DNA of 64,000 nucleotides from Chelatococcus asaccharovorans (lineage in GTDB: Bacteria > Pseudomonadota > Alphaproteobacteria > Rhizobiales > Beijerinckiaceae). A program made the translations under genes and the position numbers. The notes under the pieces were generated by a model. The model saw only the letters and a program-made list of their open reading frames with translations, was not told where the DNA came from and ran no database searches. The stretch covers positions 434,001 to 498,000 of the forward strand of contig NZ_QJJK01000003.1 in the NCBI RefSeq assembly GCF_003201475.1, given 5' to 3'. Positions 9,243 to 17,263 of the stretch are shown here, piece after piece (position 1 is the stretch's first letter; the number at the start of each line of letters is the position of its first letter).

Positions 9243-10418
9243 TTACCGGCCACCGAGCGCACGATAGATCTTGCTGCCCGCGCGCCCCGTCGGCGGCATG
9301 CCTGCCGCCTGCTCGGCGGCGGCGATGGCCGCGCGCGACTGCGCACCGATCTTCCCGTCCGGTTCGCCCACGTCATAGCCGCGCGCTGCCAGAAGCTTCT
9401 GCAACTGGAGCCGCTGGGCGCGCGACAGGCCGGGATCATCGGTGGGCCATGGCGTCCGCAGCGGGGGATAGCCAGCCATCCGATCCGCGAGATGCGAGAT
9501 CGCCAGCGCGTAGGATTCCGCCTGATTATAGGCATAGATGGCGTTGAAATTGGGATAGACGAGGAAGCCCGGCCCATTAGGTCCGGCCGGCAGCAGAAGA
9601 CCTGCCTCCCCGCCACCTGACAACGGGCGGCCATCGGCGCGTGTCACGCCCCGGCCCGCCCAGGTGGCCAGCGAGGCACGGGTGTTGCGCCCCGTCGGCC
9701 CCTTGTAGCCCGATGGCACGACGACCTCGATCATCCACGGCTGCCCCGTGCGCCAGCCCGCCCGCTTCAGGTAGTTGGCTGTCGATCCGAGCGCATCGGC
9801 GACCGATTTGACGAGATCGCGCCTGCCGTCACCGTCGAAATCCACCGCCAGCCGCTGGTAGGTGGTGGGAATGAACTGGGTCTGGCCGAAGGCGCCGGCC
9901 CACGACCCATAGAGCTCGTCGAGCGTGAGATCTCCGTGATCCACCAGCTTGAGCGCGGCCATCAGTTCGCCACGCCAGAAGGCCTCGCGACGCCCCCCTT
10001 CGCACACGAGCGTGGCGAGCGCATGCGGAAGGAAATTGTCGCCCGCCTCAGACCCGAAATTGGTCTCGACACCCCACACGGCCGCAATGACGTGGCGATC
10101 GACCCCGAAACGCTGCTCGGCGGCGCGCAGAATGCGATCATATTTGCGCATCATGGCCTGACCGTCGCGCACGCGCTCCTCGTCGACGAGGAAACCCATG
10201 TAGTCCCAGATGGGGGTCTTGAACTCCGGCTGCACCTTGGACAGCCGCAACACCTTCTCATCGGGCTGATTGATGGCCAATGCCTGGGCAATCACGTTCT
10301 GGCTGATGCCGGAGCGCGCCGCATCAGCCCTCAGCTGACCGATGCATTGCGTGAAATTCGCCGCCGCAGCGCCCGTACCCATCATCCAGGCCGTCGCGAT
10401 CAGGACCATGTGCCGCAT
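9243..10418 (-). CDS. Lytic murein transglycosylase, MltB-type, with peptidoglycan-binding domain
   Basis: 391 residues. It cleaves the MurNAc-GlcNAc bond to leave 1,6-anhydro-MurNAc ends. A signal peptide (residues 1-20, ending GAAAA) exports it to the periplasm. The SLT_2 domain spans about 22-315, with the catalytic Glu at 118 in AAVWGVETNFG and the family motifs GSWAGAFGQTQFIPTTY and YLKRAGWRTGQPW. Residues 330-391 form a peptidoglycan_binding_1 domain (LSRAQRLQLQKLLAARGYDV, PDGKIGAQSRAAI). No lipobox cysteine is visible, so it is probably soluble rather than a lipoprotein like MltB itself. It stands alone. Confidence 0.93.
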   Translation of the reverse strand: MRHMVLIATAWMMGTGAAAANFTQCIGQLRADAARSGISQNVIAQALAINQPDEKVLRLSKVQPEFKTPIWDYMGFLVDEERVRDGQAMMRKYDRILRAAEQRFGVDRHVIAAVWGVETNFGSEAGDNFLPHALATLVCEGGRREAFWRGELMAALKLVDHGDLTLDELYGSWAGAFGQTQFIPTTYQRLAVDFDGDGRRDLVKSVADALGSTANYLKRAGWRTGQPWMIEVVVPSGYKGPTGRNTRASLATWAGRGVTRADGRPLSGGGEAGLLLPAGPNGPGFLVYPNFNAIYAYNQAESYALAISHLADRMAGYPPLRTPWPTDDPGLSRAQRLQLQKLLAARGYDVGEPDGKIGAQSRAAIAAAEQAAGMPPTGRAGSKIYRALGGR

Positions 10419-10780
10419 ATACCATTCCTACCGATCTAACGAGATTCACCATGCTTTCGCGCAGGCTATCATGGTTAATCCTTTCAAAATCTTACCATCG
10501 CCAGCCGCGACGCAAGACTCGCTGATCCTGAAGCCTCGCTGATCCTGACCGCGAGCCCGATCAAACAAAACGCATTGCGCCGGCAGAAGTTCGGCACGCT
10601 CGCCGATCGCCAGCCGATGCGCGCGCGATACCTCCGGGCGCGGAGCATATTCCCGAAATCGTGTTCTTCAGGACAATTTATGGGGGAGAACAGCAGCCTG
10701 GTCGCACCCCGTCTCCCTCCGAGAGACCGGACGATGCTCGGGCTGCCGCGGGGCGGCCTCGATCGGCCAGAGCCCCCAGC

Positions 10781-10809
10781 TTGACAGCTGTTCAGGCATT
10801 TCCCATAGA
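10781..10809 (+). promoter_or_regulatory. Candidate sigma-70 promoter for the thi leader
   Basis: TTGACA at 10781-10786 is a perfect -35 hexamer. After 17 bases comes CATAGA (10804-10809), a weak -10. Transcription would begin near 10816-10818, which is exactly where the P1 stem of the TPP aptamer starts. The position relative to the riboswitch is the best support. Confidence 0.55.
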
Positions 10810-10818
10810 GTTGTCATA

Positions 10819-10904
10819 TTCCGAGGGGCGTGCCGCACGGCACTGAGATAGCGGTGAGCTGGACCCTTGAACCTGATCCGGGTGATGCCGGCGTAGGAAC
10901 GGAA
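10819..10904 (+). ncRNA. TPP riboswitch (THI element)
   Basis: The conserved THI-box segments are present in order: GGGGcGtGCC, CACTGAGAT near 10841-10849, ACCCTTGAACCTGATC (10863-10878), then CGGGTGATGCCGGCGTAGGA. The closing P1 stem is TTCCG (10819-10823) with CGGAA (10900-10904). Thiamine pyrophosphate binding normally turns expression off by hiding the ribosome site or forming a terminator. Genes behind it encode a thiamine-precursor transporter, which fits. The expression platform cannot be read easily, because a repeat element starts 54 bases after the aptamer. Confidence 0.93.
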
Positions 10905-10905
10905 C

Positions 10906-10959
10906 ATGGGGCAACTGCCGCCACCCCCCGCTCTCTTCTTCGCCTCGCCCGGATCCTAG
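10906..10959 (+). other. 17-codon open frame between riboswitch and repeat, possibly a gene remnant
   Basis: An ATG two bases after the aptamer opens a frame MGQLPPPPALFFASPGS that ends in a TAG at 10957-10959. That TAG coincides with the first bases of the inserted two-hairpin repeat. It may be the start of a gene cut by the insertion, a leader peptide, or chance. No strong ribosome-binding site is separable from the aptamer's own 3' end. Confidence 0.25.
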
Positions 10960-11122
10960 TGGTTCGTCGTCGACATTTGCATCCGCCCGATACGGGCCTC
11001 GGAGCAAATGTCGGCGTCACAAGAACCACTAGCAAGTTATTGGTTTTAGGGGAGCTTCTGAATCTGACATTTGATCCGGAGCCTCATGTCAGGCGGGACT
11101 CACATGTCAGATTCGCTCCACT
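10958..11122. repeat. 165-bp two-hairpin repeat, copy 1
   Basis: It closely matches the copy at 50423-50587, same length and orientation. Hairpin 1 (10958-11030) pairs AGTGGTTC with GAACCACT and GACATTTGC with GCAAATGTC. A linker (11031-11047) follows. Hairpin 2 (11048-11122) pairs GAATCTGACAT with ATGTCAGATTC. The outer ends are AGTGG and CCACT. It lies between the TPP aptamer and the permease gene. Confidence 0.85.
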
Positions 11123-11221
11123 GGCTTTCTCGCTGGGGATCCCGCCATGTGCCTTGCCAGACAGCGTCCAGCCTTCGCCCGCGGCCTGCCGCGCCGCCCC
11201 AGCTCGTGAAGGCGGGCCAGC

Positions 11222-11965
11222 GTGCGCGTCGCCCTCACTCCGCTGCGGATCGCGGCAACGCTCGTCATCGCCTGGCAGGCGCTGGTATCGATCGCCCGAC
11301 CGCCGGCCTATATCCTGCCGCCGCCCCTTGACGTTGCCGCCGTCTTCCTGCGCCAGCCGTCGTTCCTCCTGACGAACGGCCTCGTCACGCTGACCGAGAT
11401 CCTCGCCGGCTTCGGGCTCGGGGCTGCCCTCGGCATCGCCACAGCCCTTGCCATCGCCGCCCTCCCCCGTCTCGGCCGGCTCGTATGGCCGCTCGTGCTG
11501 GTCCTGCAGGCTTTCCCCGTCTTTGTACTCGCGCCGGTCCTCGTGCTGTGGTTCGGCTTCGGGCTGGCCTCCAAAGTGGTGATGACGACGATCATCATCT
11601 TCTTCCCCGTGGCTTCAGCCTTTGCCGACGGCCTCCGGCGCACCGACCCCGACCTTCTCGATGCGACGGCCCTGACCACGGCGACTCATTGGCAGACGCT
11701 CATTCACGTGCGTCTGCCGCTCGCCCTGCCGGCCCTTGCTTCCGGTCTCAAGGTCGCGGCACCGCTCGCTCCGCTTGGCGCGGTCGTCGGCGAATGGGTG
11801 GGCGCCTCGGCGGGGCTTGGCTTCGTCATGGTCCAGGCCAATGCCCGCATGCAGACCGAGACGATGTTCGCCGCCATGCTGGTGCTGGCCGCCCTGACGC
11901 TGGCCATGCGGGCCGCGGTCGACGGCATCACCCCCTATCTCACGCCCTGGTCCAACGACACCTGA
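11222..11965 (+). CDS. thiX: ABC transporter permease for a thiamine precursor (ThiX-like)
   Basis: 247 residues, GTG start at 11222 preceded by AAGGCGGG. Six hydrophobic spans and the permease loop (about residues 145-165, ATALTTATHWQTLIHVRLPL) are typical of the SsuC/ThiX BPD_transp_1 family. Together with ThiY it would import 4-amino-5-hydroxymethyl-2-methylpyrimidine or a formylaminopyrimidine breakdown product for thiamine synthesis. The assignment to thiamine rests on the upstream TPP riboswitch and the ThiY-like neighbour 26 bp downstream, since the permease alone resembles taurine and sulfonate permeases. No ATP-binding subunit gene follows, so the ATPase must be encoded elsewhere or shared. 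Confidence 0.85.
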   Translation: MRVALTPLRIAATLVIAWQALVSIARPPAYILPPPLDVAAVFLRQPSFLLTNGLVTLTEILAGFGLGAALGIATALAIAALPRLGRLVWPLVLVLQAFPVFVLAPVLVLWFGFGLASKVVMTTIIIFFPVASAFADGLRRTDPDLLDATALTTATHWQTLIHVRLPLALPALASGLKVAAPLAPLGAVVGEWVGASAGLGFVMVQANARMQTETMFAAMLVLAALTLAMRAAVDGITPYLTPWSNDT

Positions 11966-11990
11966 TCGAAGCCCTGTACAGGAACGCGTC

Positions 11991-12989
11991 ATGATCCGCT
12001 CAGCTCTTCTCGCAGCCCTTCTTTCCCTGACATCGGCCGCGCCAACCTTCGCGCAACCGGCCGCTCAGAACGCGCCCCAGCAATCGGCCAAATCTTCCGA
12101 GACAGTGAAGCCTCCCGAGACGGTGAAGGTCCTGCTCGAATGGTTCGTCAACCCCGATCATGCCCCCATGGTGGTGGCCAAGGAGCTCGGCCTCTTCGCC
12201 AAAGCGGGCCTCGACGTCGAATTGCTGCCGCCGTCCGACCCCTCAATCGTGCCACGCGCGGTCGCATCCGGGCAGGCCGATATCGGCGTTCACTATCAGC
12301 CGAGCCTCTATCTCGATCATGCGGCCGGCATCCCGCTCGTTCGCTTCGGCACGCTCGTCGAAACGCCGCTCAATACGGTGACCGTGCTGGCGAAGGGTCC
12401 CATCAAGTCCCTGGCGGATCTCAAGGGTAAAAAGGTCGGCTTCTCCGTGTCGGGCTTCGAGGATGCCCTTCTCCAGCGCATGCTGGCCTCTGCGGGTATC
12501 GACAAGGCCGATGTGGAGCTCGTCAACGTCAATTTCGCGCTGTCCCCCTCGCTGATCAGCGGCCAGGTCGATGCCACCATCGGCGGCTTCCGCAATTTCG
12601 AGCTGACGCAGATGCGCCTCAAGGGCCACGAAGGCCGCGCGTTCCTGCCGGAGGACAGCGGCGTGCCGGCTTACGACGAATTGATCTTCGTCACGCGCCC
12701 GGATCTCCTCAAGGACAGCCGCCTGACCCGCTTTCTCGATGCCGTGGAGCAGGGCGCGATCTACCTCACCAACCATCCCGATGAAGGCTGGAAGCTCTTC
12801 ATCAAGGCCTATCCCGATCTCGACGACGCGCTGAACCGGCAGGCCTGGATCGACACGCTGCCCCGCTTCGCCAAGCGCCCGTCAGCCCTCGACCGCCGCC
12901 GCTATGAACGCTTCGGGCAGTTCATGCTGGAAGCCGGGCTGATCAAGACCGCGCCCACCGTCGACGAGATCGCCGTGGCCTTGCAGTAG
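11991..12989 (+). CDS. thiY: ABC transporter substrate-binding protein for a thiamine precursor (ThiY-like)
   Basis: 332 residues with a signal peptide ending near FAQPA (about residue 23), then a short low-complexity spacer containing SSETVKPPETVK. The mature part is NMT1/THI5-like: VLLEWFVNPDHAPMVVAKELGLF is the typical opening of pyrimidine-precursor binding proteins, followed by QADIGVHYQPSL and FEDALLQRML. It would capture the pyrimidine precursor in the periplasm for the permease. It is the last gene of the riboswitch transcript. Long inverted repeats downstream may stop or stabilise the message. Confidence 0.88.
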   Translation: MIRSALLAALLSLTSAAPTFAQPAAQNAPQQSAKSSETVKPPETVKVLLEWFVNPDHAPMVVAKELGLFAKAGLDVELLPPSDPSIVPRAVASGQADIGVHYQPSLYLDHAAGIPLVRFGTLVETPLNTVTVLAKGPIKSLADLKGKKVGFSVSGFEDALLQRMLASAGIDKADVELVNVNFALSPSLISGQVDATIGGFRNFELTQMRLKGHEGRAFLPEDSGVPAYDELIFVTRPDLLKDSRLTRFLDAVEQGAIYLTNHPDEGWKLFIKAYPDLDDALNRQAWIDTLPRFAKRPSALDRRRYERFGQFMLEAGLIKTAPTVDEIAVALQ

Positions 12990-13004
12990 CCCGCTGTTGT
13001 CTCA

Positions 13005-13043
13005 GACCAATGCGCGATGCGTTCGACCCATCGCACGTTGGTC
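13005..13043 (+). terminator. Hairpin after thiY
   Basis: GACCAA (13005-13010) and GCGATG pair with CATCGC and TTGGTC (13038-13043), giving a 15-bp arm with two mismatches. It begins 15 bases after the thiY stop. No T run follows, so it is a weak terminator candidate. Confidence 0.35.
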
Positions 13044-13068
13044 AAGCCCGCGCGGCGCCCGAGTGTCG

Positions 13069-13104
13069 CCAAAGCGCGGATGCGTCAGCATCGTCGCGCT
13101 TTGG
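13069..13104. repeat. Very stable hairpin between convergent thiY and DUF4214 genes
   Basis: CCAAAGCGCG (13069-13078) pairs with CGCGCTTTGG (13095-13104). Inside it GATGC pairs with GCATC around the loop GTCA, leaving only a two-base bulge. A 15-bp stem of this quality in a 36-base space is unlikely by chance. It has no T tract and may be a REP-like unit or a 3'-end stabiliser. Confidence 0.45.
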
Positions 13105-13141
13105 TATCAAGGGTTGGATTGCGGCGACGGACACGGGCCAT

Positions 13142-13174
13142 AAAAAAGCTCCCCCGTCGTGCGATGGGGGAGCT
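13142..13174 (-). terminator. Rho-independent terminator of the DUF4214 gene
   Basis: On the minus strand AGCTCCCCC (13174-13166) pairs with GGGGGAGCT (13155-13147) around a ten-base loop. The hairpin is followed by a run of U encoded by AAAAAA at 13142-13147. It lies about 40 bp after the stop at 13212. This is a textbook intrinsic terminator. Confidence 0.9.
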
Positions 13175-13211
13175 CGTAAGTGGTTGACGAAACGAACGTC
13201 AATGGATGTTC

Positions 13212-15713
13212 TCAGGCATAGAGATCCGGATTGATCGACACGCCGGTGACGGCGACATCGTCATAGAGGTAGGTCTGTGCGGCGCCGAAATTCTGGCTGT
13301 TGAAGATCACGCTCTGGACGATCTGGGTTTTTGCGACCGTGTTCGCCTCCCCTTCGAACTCTCCCACGAGCTGACTGTAGACGACTTCGCCGTTCAGGCT
13401 CCAGACATGAGCATCACCGGTGAAATCGAAGGCGAGCGTCACCCAGCCGGTGCCCTCGAACGACACATACTCATCCCAGCCTTCATCGGAATTCCAGAAG
13501 CGGAACCCCGCGAAATCGCCGCCGTTGATACCCAAAGCGGCCGCGGCATCAGCATCGACATATTCGGCGATGGAGAAGCGCCCGCCGCCGTTGAGGGAGC
13601 CGACCGCGTCCTGCATCTGGATCCAGGCCCCGCTTAATTGCTTGGCTCCTTCATCCTGCGACCATTCCGGATCGATGTAGAACTTGAACTCCACATGGCT
13701 CCCATGGGCGAGATCCAGATAGTCCGTGCCGCCGTCCTTGATCAGGACGCCCTGGTAGCGCGCAAAATCCGACGCCCCCGTCGGTCCGTCGGGATTGACC
13801 GTGATGGCGATCGCTTTGCCTTGCTCTCCCCCCATTTCCACAGTCGACACGCCGGCTGGCGCCAGGCGGTCGGCGATCCAGTCGTCCGCGTTGGAGCCGT
13901 CATAGGCACCGATCGTCCCTTCGGGAATACTGTCGAACCCGTCCTGAAGGTCGACGTATGTCTTCTCCAGGTCGGGCCTGGAGATGCCATGGAGGGCATC
14001 CCAGGCATCGGCCTGGGAAAAAGCCTGCGGCGGGTCGCCGTCCTCGAACGGCCGCTCGCCGAAGACGAGCGCCGCCTCAGACCGCGGGTCGGGCTGGCCG
14101 TGGAAGCGATCATCGATGGCCGCGTCCGTCACATTGGCCAGAAGATTGTCGTGCAACGACTGCTGACGCGCCTCAAAGTTCGGAACGCCGCCGACTTTCG
14201 TCTGGACGATCTCGGTGATCGCGTCGCCGCCGTTGTTCAGGTAGTCGACATAGATGTTGGACAGCTCGATATTGGCGAGGTTGACGTCGACATTATAATA
14301 GTCGCCGCCGGGCGCCCCGGCATAATACTTGGCATCTCCATTCGCCCAGAACAGCAGGAACTTGTCGCCGATATCGCCGCTCGCGGTGCTGACGACATCC
14401 CAGACCGCGGAAGGACTGTTATCGCCGCCGACGCGCACGCCCGCGAGGTTCAGGGCTTCATGGGACTGATGGGTCGGCGACAGCGCGGGATAAGTGATAT
14501 CGACGATCAGCCGCGCATTCGCGTCGACATCAATCTGCCGCGTGTCGGTGAAAATCGCGTCACTGCCGACAACCGTGACCTCGGCCTCGTCCTTGATTGC
14601 GAGGCTCATGAGACTGGCAAGGGCCACCTCCACCGATGCCCGTCCCGCCGCAGACACAATGACGGACGTGCCGCCCGCGCCTAAGGTGACGGACGCCGCG
14701 ATATCCCCGATCTCAAGCCGGCCGGTTTCAGGATCGAAGACGGCAGCAGGCGTCAGACTCGTATCGTCGATCGTAACGGTGACCGGCGCGGCGCCGCTCA
14801 CATCGAGTGTCAACGTCTCCGTGCCCTCGGTCAGGGCGTCAGCGCGGAAATGGACGGTGATCTCGGCTCGTCCATCGGCGCCGACCGTGAAGCTCGCCGG
14901 AAGCGTGCCGTCGATGTCGTCCGGGCTGCTCGTGCCGCCCCAATCGATCGAGACCGCAGTGCCCGCGGCGACCTGCGTCGTTTCGAGGGTGAAGGTGACA
15001 CTGCTCCCCTCGCTGGCCCTCGACGCCGATGCGGTCACGGCATAGGTCGGGTCAGGCTCGGGTTCCGGATCGGGATCGGGATCCGGATCCGGATCGGGGT
15101 CTGGATCCGGATCCGGGTCTGGATCCGGGTCACCGCCCCCGATCAGGGAGCCATGGTCTTCGTCGACCGCGCCATCCGCGAAATCGGCCAGAAACGTGCG
15201 CAGGTTATCCCCGCCAAGGTCCTGAAACTCCTGGCTTTCCAGGAACGCGGAAGACAGTTGATTGCCATTGAGACGACCGCTTGCGACCAGGTCGACCCAG
15301 AAGTCGAAGCCCGCTTGATCGGGGGCCCGCCCGAGGAGATTCTCGTAGAAAATTCCGACCAGTTCCTCCGGCGTGACGTCGGCGCCGATCTCCGGATGGA
15401 GATCCTGAAACTCCGCGGACTTCGCAAAAGAGCCGAGAAGATCGGAAAAGGATGCAGCCCCGCTGCGAAACTGCTCCGCCCAGAAGGCCAGTCCGGCCCC
15501 ATCCGGGGCACGCCCGAAGGCGCCCTGATAGAGAGCGACAATCGGCAGGATCACCTCATGGAGGTCAATGTATTCGTCGGACAAACGAAAAGCCCGCTCG
15601 ATGTCCTCCAAGGAAGTGCCGCTGACGAGGGCACTTTCCCAAAAGGCGAGCTCATCCGGCCCCGGCGTGCGCAGCAGCAGGTCCTCATAAAGGTTAACAA
15701 GAGCTTGGGTCAT
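13212..15713 (-). CDS. Large DUF4214 protein with Asp-Pro repeat linker and C-terminal carbohydrate-type module
   Basis: 833 residues from the ATG at 15711-15713, chosen because GGGGGGAAG precedes it and MTQALVNLYEDLLLRTPG starts the first DUF4214 unit. Tandem DUF4214-type units (LYQGAFGRAPDGAGLAFW, FYENLLGRAPDQAGFDFW) fill residues 1-180. A run of about 13 Asp-Pro/Glu-Pro pairs follows, then a Calx-beta-like domain (SEGSSVTFTLETT...TLDVSG) near 220-320. The C-terminal 230 residues are rich in aromatic and Asp residues and look like a lectin or lyase beta-sandwich. No Sec signal is present, so type I secretion is plausible, as for many DUF4214 proteins; no secretion genes are adjacent. The C-terminal function is unassigned. 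Confidence 0.75.
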   Translation of the reverse strand: MTQALVNLYEDLLLRTPGPDELAFWESALVSGTSLEDIERAFRLSDEYIDLHEVILPIVALYQGAFGRAPDGAGLAFWAEQFRSGAASFSDLLGSFAKSAEFQDLHPEIGADVTPEELVGIFYENLLGRAPDQAGFDFWVDLVASGRLNGNQLSSAFLESQEFQDLGGDNLRTFLADFADGAVDEDHGSLIGGGDPDPDPDPDPDPDPDPDPDPDPEPEPDPTYAVTASASRASEGSSVTFTLETTQVAAGTAVSIDWGGTSSPDDIDGTLPASFTVGADGRAEITVHFRADALTEGTETLTLDVSGAAPVTVTIDDTSLTPAAVFDPETGRLEIGDIAASVTLGAGGTSVIVSAAGRASVEVALASLMSLAIKDEAEVTVVGSDAIFTDTRQIDVDANARLIVDITYPALSPTHQSHEALNLAGVRVGGDNSPSAVWDVVSTASGDIGDKFLLFWANGDAKYYAGAPGGDYYNVDVNLANIELSNIYVDYLNNGGDAITEIVQTKVGGVPNFEARQQSLHDNLLANVTDAAIDDRFHGQPDPRSEAALVFGERPFEDGDPPQAFSQADAWDALHGISRPDLEKTYVDLQDGFDSIPEGTIGAYDGSNADDWIADRLAPAGVSTVEMGGEQGKAIAITVNPDGPTGASDFARYQGVLIKDGGTDYLDLAHGSHVEFKFYIDPEWSQDEGAKQLSGAWIQMQDAVGSLNGGGRFSIAEYVDADAAAALGINGGDFAGFRFWNSDEGWDEYVSFEGTGWVTLAFDFTGDAHVWSLNGEVVYSQLVGEFEGEANTVAKTQIVQSVIFNSQNFGAAQTYLYDDVAVTGVSINPDLYA
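15059..15135. repeat. Hexanucleotide repeat encoding the Asp-Pro linker
   Basis: The stretch is made of GGATCC, GGATCG and GGGTCT-type six-base units on the plus strand, which read as Asp-Pro pairs on the minus strand. Because the unit is six bases, slippage would change linker length without a frameshift. Third-position variation among units suggests it is not freshly expanded. Confidence 0.8.
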
Positions 15714-16286
15714 CTTCCCCCCACCGATGCAGGCAGCACATCCCCATGTGCATAACCACCTGCAGCCCCGTCTCAATTATACTCATAATCTTCGACTTAA
15801 CAATAGAATACATGCTCGCGGTGAGCTCGCGCAGGGAGAAATTCCCGGCAATCGCTCGCCACGGGCGCGATTTCCCGGAAAAATCTGCAAGCGGCGGGGT
15901 GCGACGCGGCCGGCTCGCGCAGGCAGGTTCCCGGCGCGGGAGGCCTGCGTGATGGCGTCGCCCTTGACGCCGGCGAGCGCGCTGCCAAAGGAAGGCGCCT
16001 GTCGCCGCTTGGCCGATCCTGCCGGCATGGGGCCGACGTCCGTCCTAAAATGTCATGGGGCTGGCCCAACCGGTCAAGCAAGCAAACGGGAAGAAACCAT
16101 ACTCAATCGCCCGGTGGCTCAACCGGGACCGCGACCCGCGGGATATAACCGGCACAGGTAATCTGGATTGCGCGCCGTGAACTCAGACATAGCACGCGCA
16201 GATGCATTGATCAGAGCCGTGTCCGCAACACGAGACGCGCATCAATGCCGATATGTGGAAGGTGTTCTCTCGCCAGGGTGAGCCGT
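15714..16286. other. Gene-free region between DUF4214 gene and the Cys-rich peptide gene
   Basis: About 570 bases. The first 120 bases upstream of the DUF4214 start are AT-richer and should hold its promoter. 15830-16030 is GC-rich spacer. At 16044-16108 lies a 65-bp segment that recurs at 22270-22332. I see no other gene. Confidence 0.5.
16044..16108. repeat. 65-bp dispersed motif, copy 1
   Basis: The segment shares TGGCCCAA, CGGTCAAGCA and ACGGGAAGAAACCATACTCA with 22270-22332, at about 80% identity over the whole length. Its reverse complement contains TTGACCGGTTGGGCCA. Both copies lie between a leftward gene and a rightward gene. Function is unknown; a shared operator or promoter is one possibility. 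Confidence 0.6.
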
Positions 16287-16505
16287 ATGAAGACAATCTT
16301 GACGGTCCTGGCAGTCTTTGCCTGCACCCTTGCACCCGATCAGTCGCGCGCTCGGAGCGACGTCCCCAAATATTGCAAAGCCGATCTGCAAAGATTTTGC
16401 AAGGACGTACGGGCAGGCAGCAGCCGCCTTCTTCAGTGTTTGAAGACAAACCACAGACTGCTCTCCCCCGAATGCGCGCAGGCGCTGCAGAAGCTGAAAC
16501 CTTGA
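16287..16505 (+). CDS. Small exported cysteine-rich-repeat protein
   Basis: 72 residues from the ATG at 16287, which begins a clear signal peptide (MKTILTVLAVFACTLAP) and has GGTGAG upstream; 14 extra upstream codons are not signal-like. The mature part has four cysteines in the pattern YCKADLQRFCKDV and LLQCLKTNHRLLSPECAQAL, which matches the cysteine-rich repeat found in GLG1-like bacterial periplasmic proteins. Two disulphides are likely. The role is not known. It is a short single gene upstream of another exported protein. Confidence 0.7.
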   Translation: MKTILTVLAVFACTLAPDQSRARSDVPKYCKADLQRFCKDVRAGSSRLLQCLKTNHRLLSPECAQALQKLKP

Positions 16506-16657
16506 GGGCGCCGGTTCTTTGAGACGAATTGCCCTGCAGCCTCAACGGAGGAACCTGCCACCACCTCTGCACCGACGTTTCGTCACAGCCGTGCCGCGGT
16601 CCGTCGCGTCGGACACGGCTGATCTCGACATTCTTGTCAGCAAAAGGATCGATCACA

Positions 16658-17263
16658 ATGTTTGTACCGCGTCGCCAAGTCCTCGCAGCACTCATCTCGA
16701 GCACAATGCTTGTCGCAACAGCCGGCATGATCCCCTCTCCGGCCGTGGCCCAACAGTCGGTCAATGTTCGCGGCGTCGGAGCTGTAGCGGTCGAGACTAT
16801 CGATGTGCGCGTGGTTTCCGTCGATCTGCCGTCCCGCAATGTTGTCGTGGAACGAAGTGGCCGCCAATGGCGCATCACCGTTCCGGAGGACTTCGGCAGC
16901 CTGGCCGGCTTGCGCCGGCGTGATCGTCTGACCATCGATCGGGTCGAAAGCGCCCTGCTGGCCATCATGCCCGCAAAGCGGGGAACAAAGCCCGATGCCG
17001 TTTTCACGACGGACCGCAACGAGGGATTGTTTGATAACCTGCCGGCCCGCTGGATCGTGCGCAAGGCGACGATCACCGCACGGTTCACCAGTTTCGATCC
17101 AGCGACCAGCGTCGTTCGCTACGTCGGCCCGGAGGGACCAAGAACCATCCGGGTGATCGATCCCGCCGTGATCAGCGTCATGCAAACGCTGCGGCGGGGT
17201 GACATGGTCAATCTTGTCTTTACGGAAGCCACTCAGATTGTGCTCACTCCGCGCCGGCTCTGA
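16658..17263 (+). CDS. Exported protein of unknown function
   Basis: 201 residues from the ATG at 16658. The sequence MFVPRRQVLAALISSTMLVA is a signal peptide with a twin-Arg-like start and a cleavage site near AVAQQ. The mature 165 residues look all-beta, with repeated patterns such as VRVVSVDLPSRNVVVERSG and ARFTSFDPATSVVRYVGPEG, suggesting two copies of an OB-like or beta-barrel unit that each relate a value to a 'rule' strand. No catalytic motif is visible. I do not recognise the family. It is probably an independent transcription unit after the Cys-rich peptide gene. Confidence 0.65.
   Translation: MFVPRRQVLAALISSTMLVATAGMIPSPAVAQQSVNVRGVGAVAVETIDVRVVSVDLPSRNVVVERSGRQWRITVPEDFGSLAGLRRRDRLTIDRVESALLAIMPAKRGTKPDAVFTTDRNEGLFDNLPARWIVRKATITARFTSFDPATSVVRYVGPEGPRTIRVIDPAVISVMQTLRRGDMVNLVFTEATQIVLTPRRL

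Larger units (their letters stand above)
10419..11221. other. Leader region of the thi operon: promoter, TPP riboswitch, inserted repeat
   Basis: About 800 bases with no full gene. 10419-10780 is a plain spacer in which I see nothing distinct. It is followed by a promoter (10781-10809), a TPP aptamer (10819-10904), a 17-codon open frame (10906-10959), the two-hairpin repeat (10958-11122), and 100 bases leading to the permease start. Confidence 0.7.
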
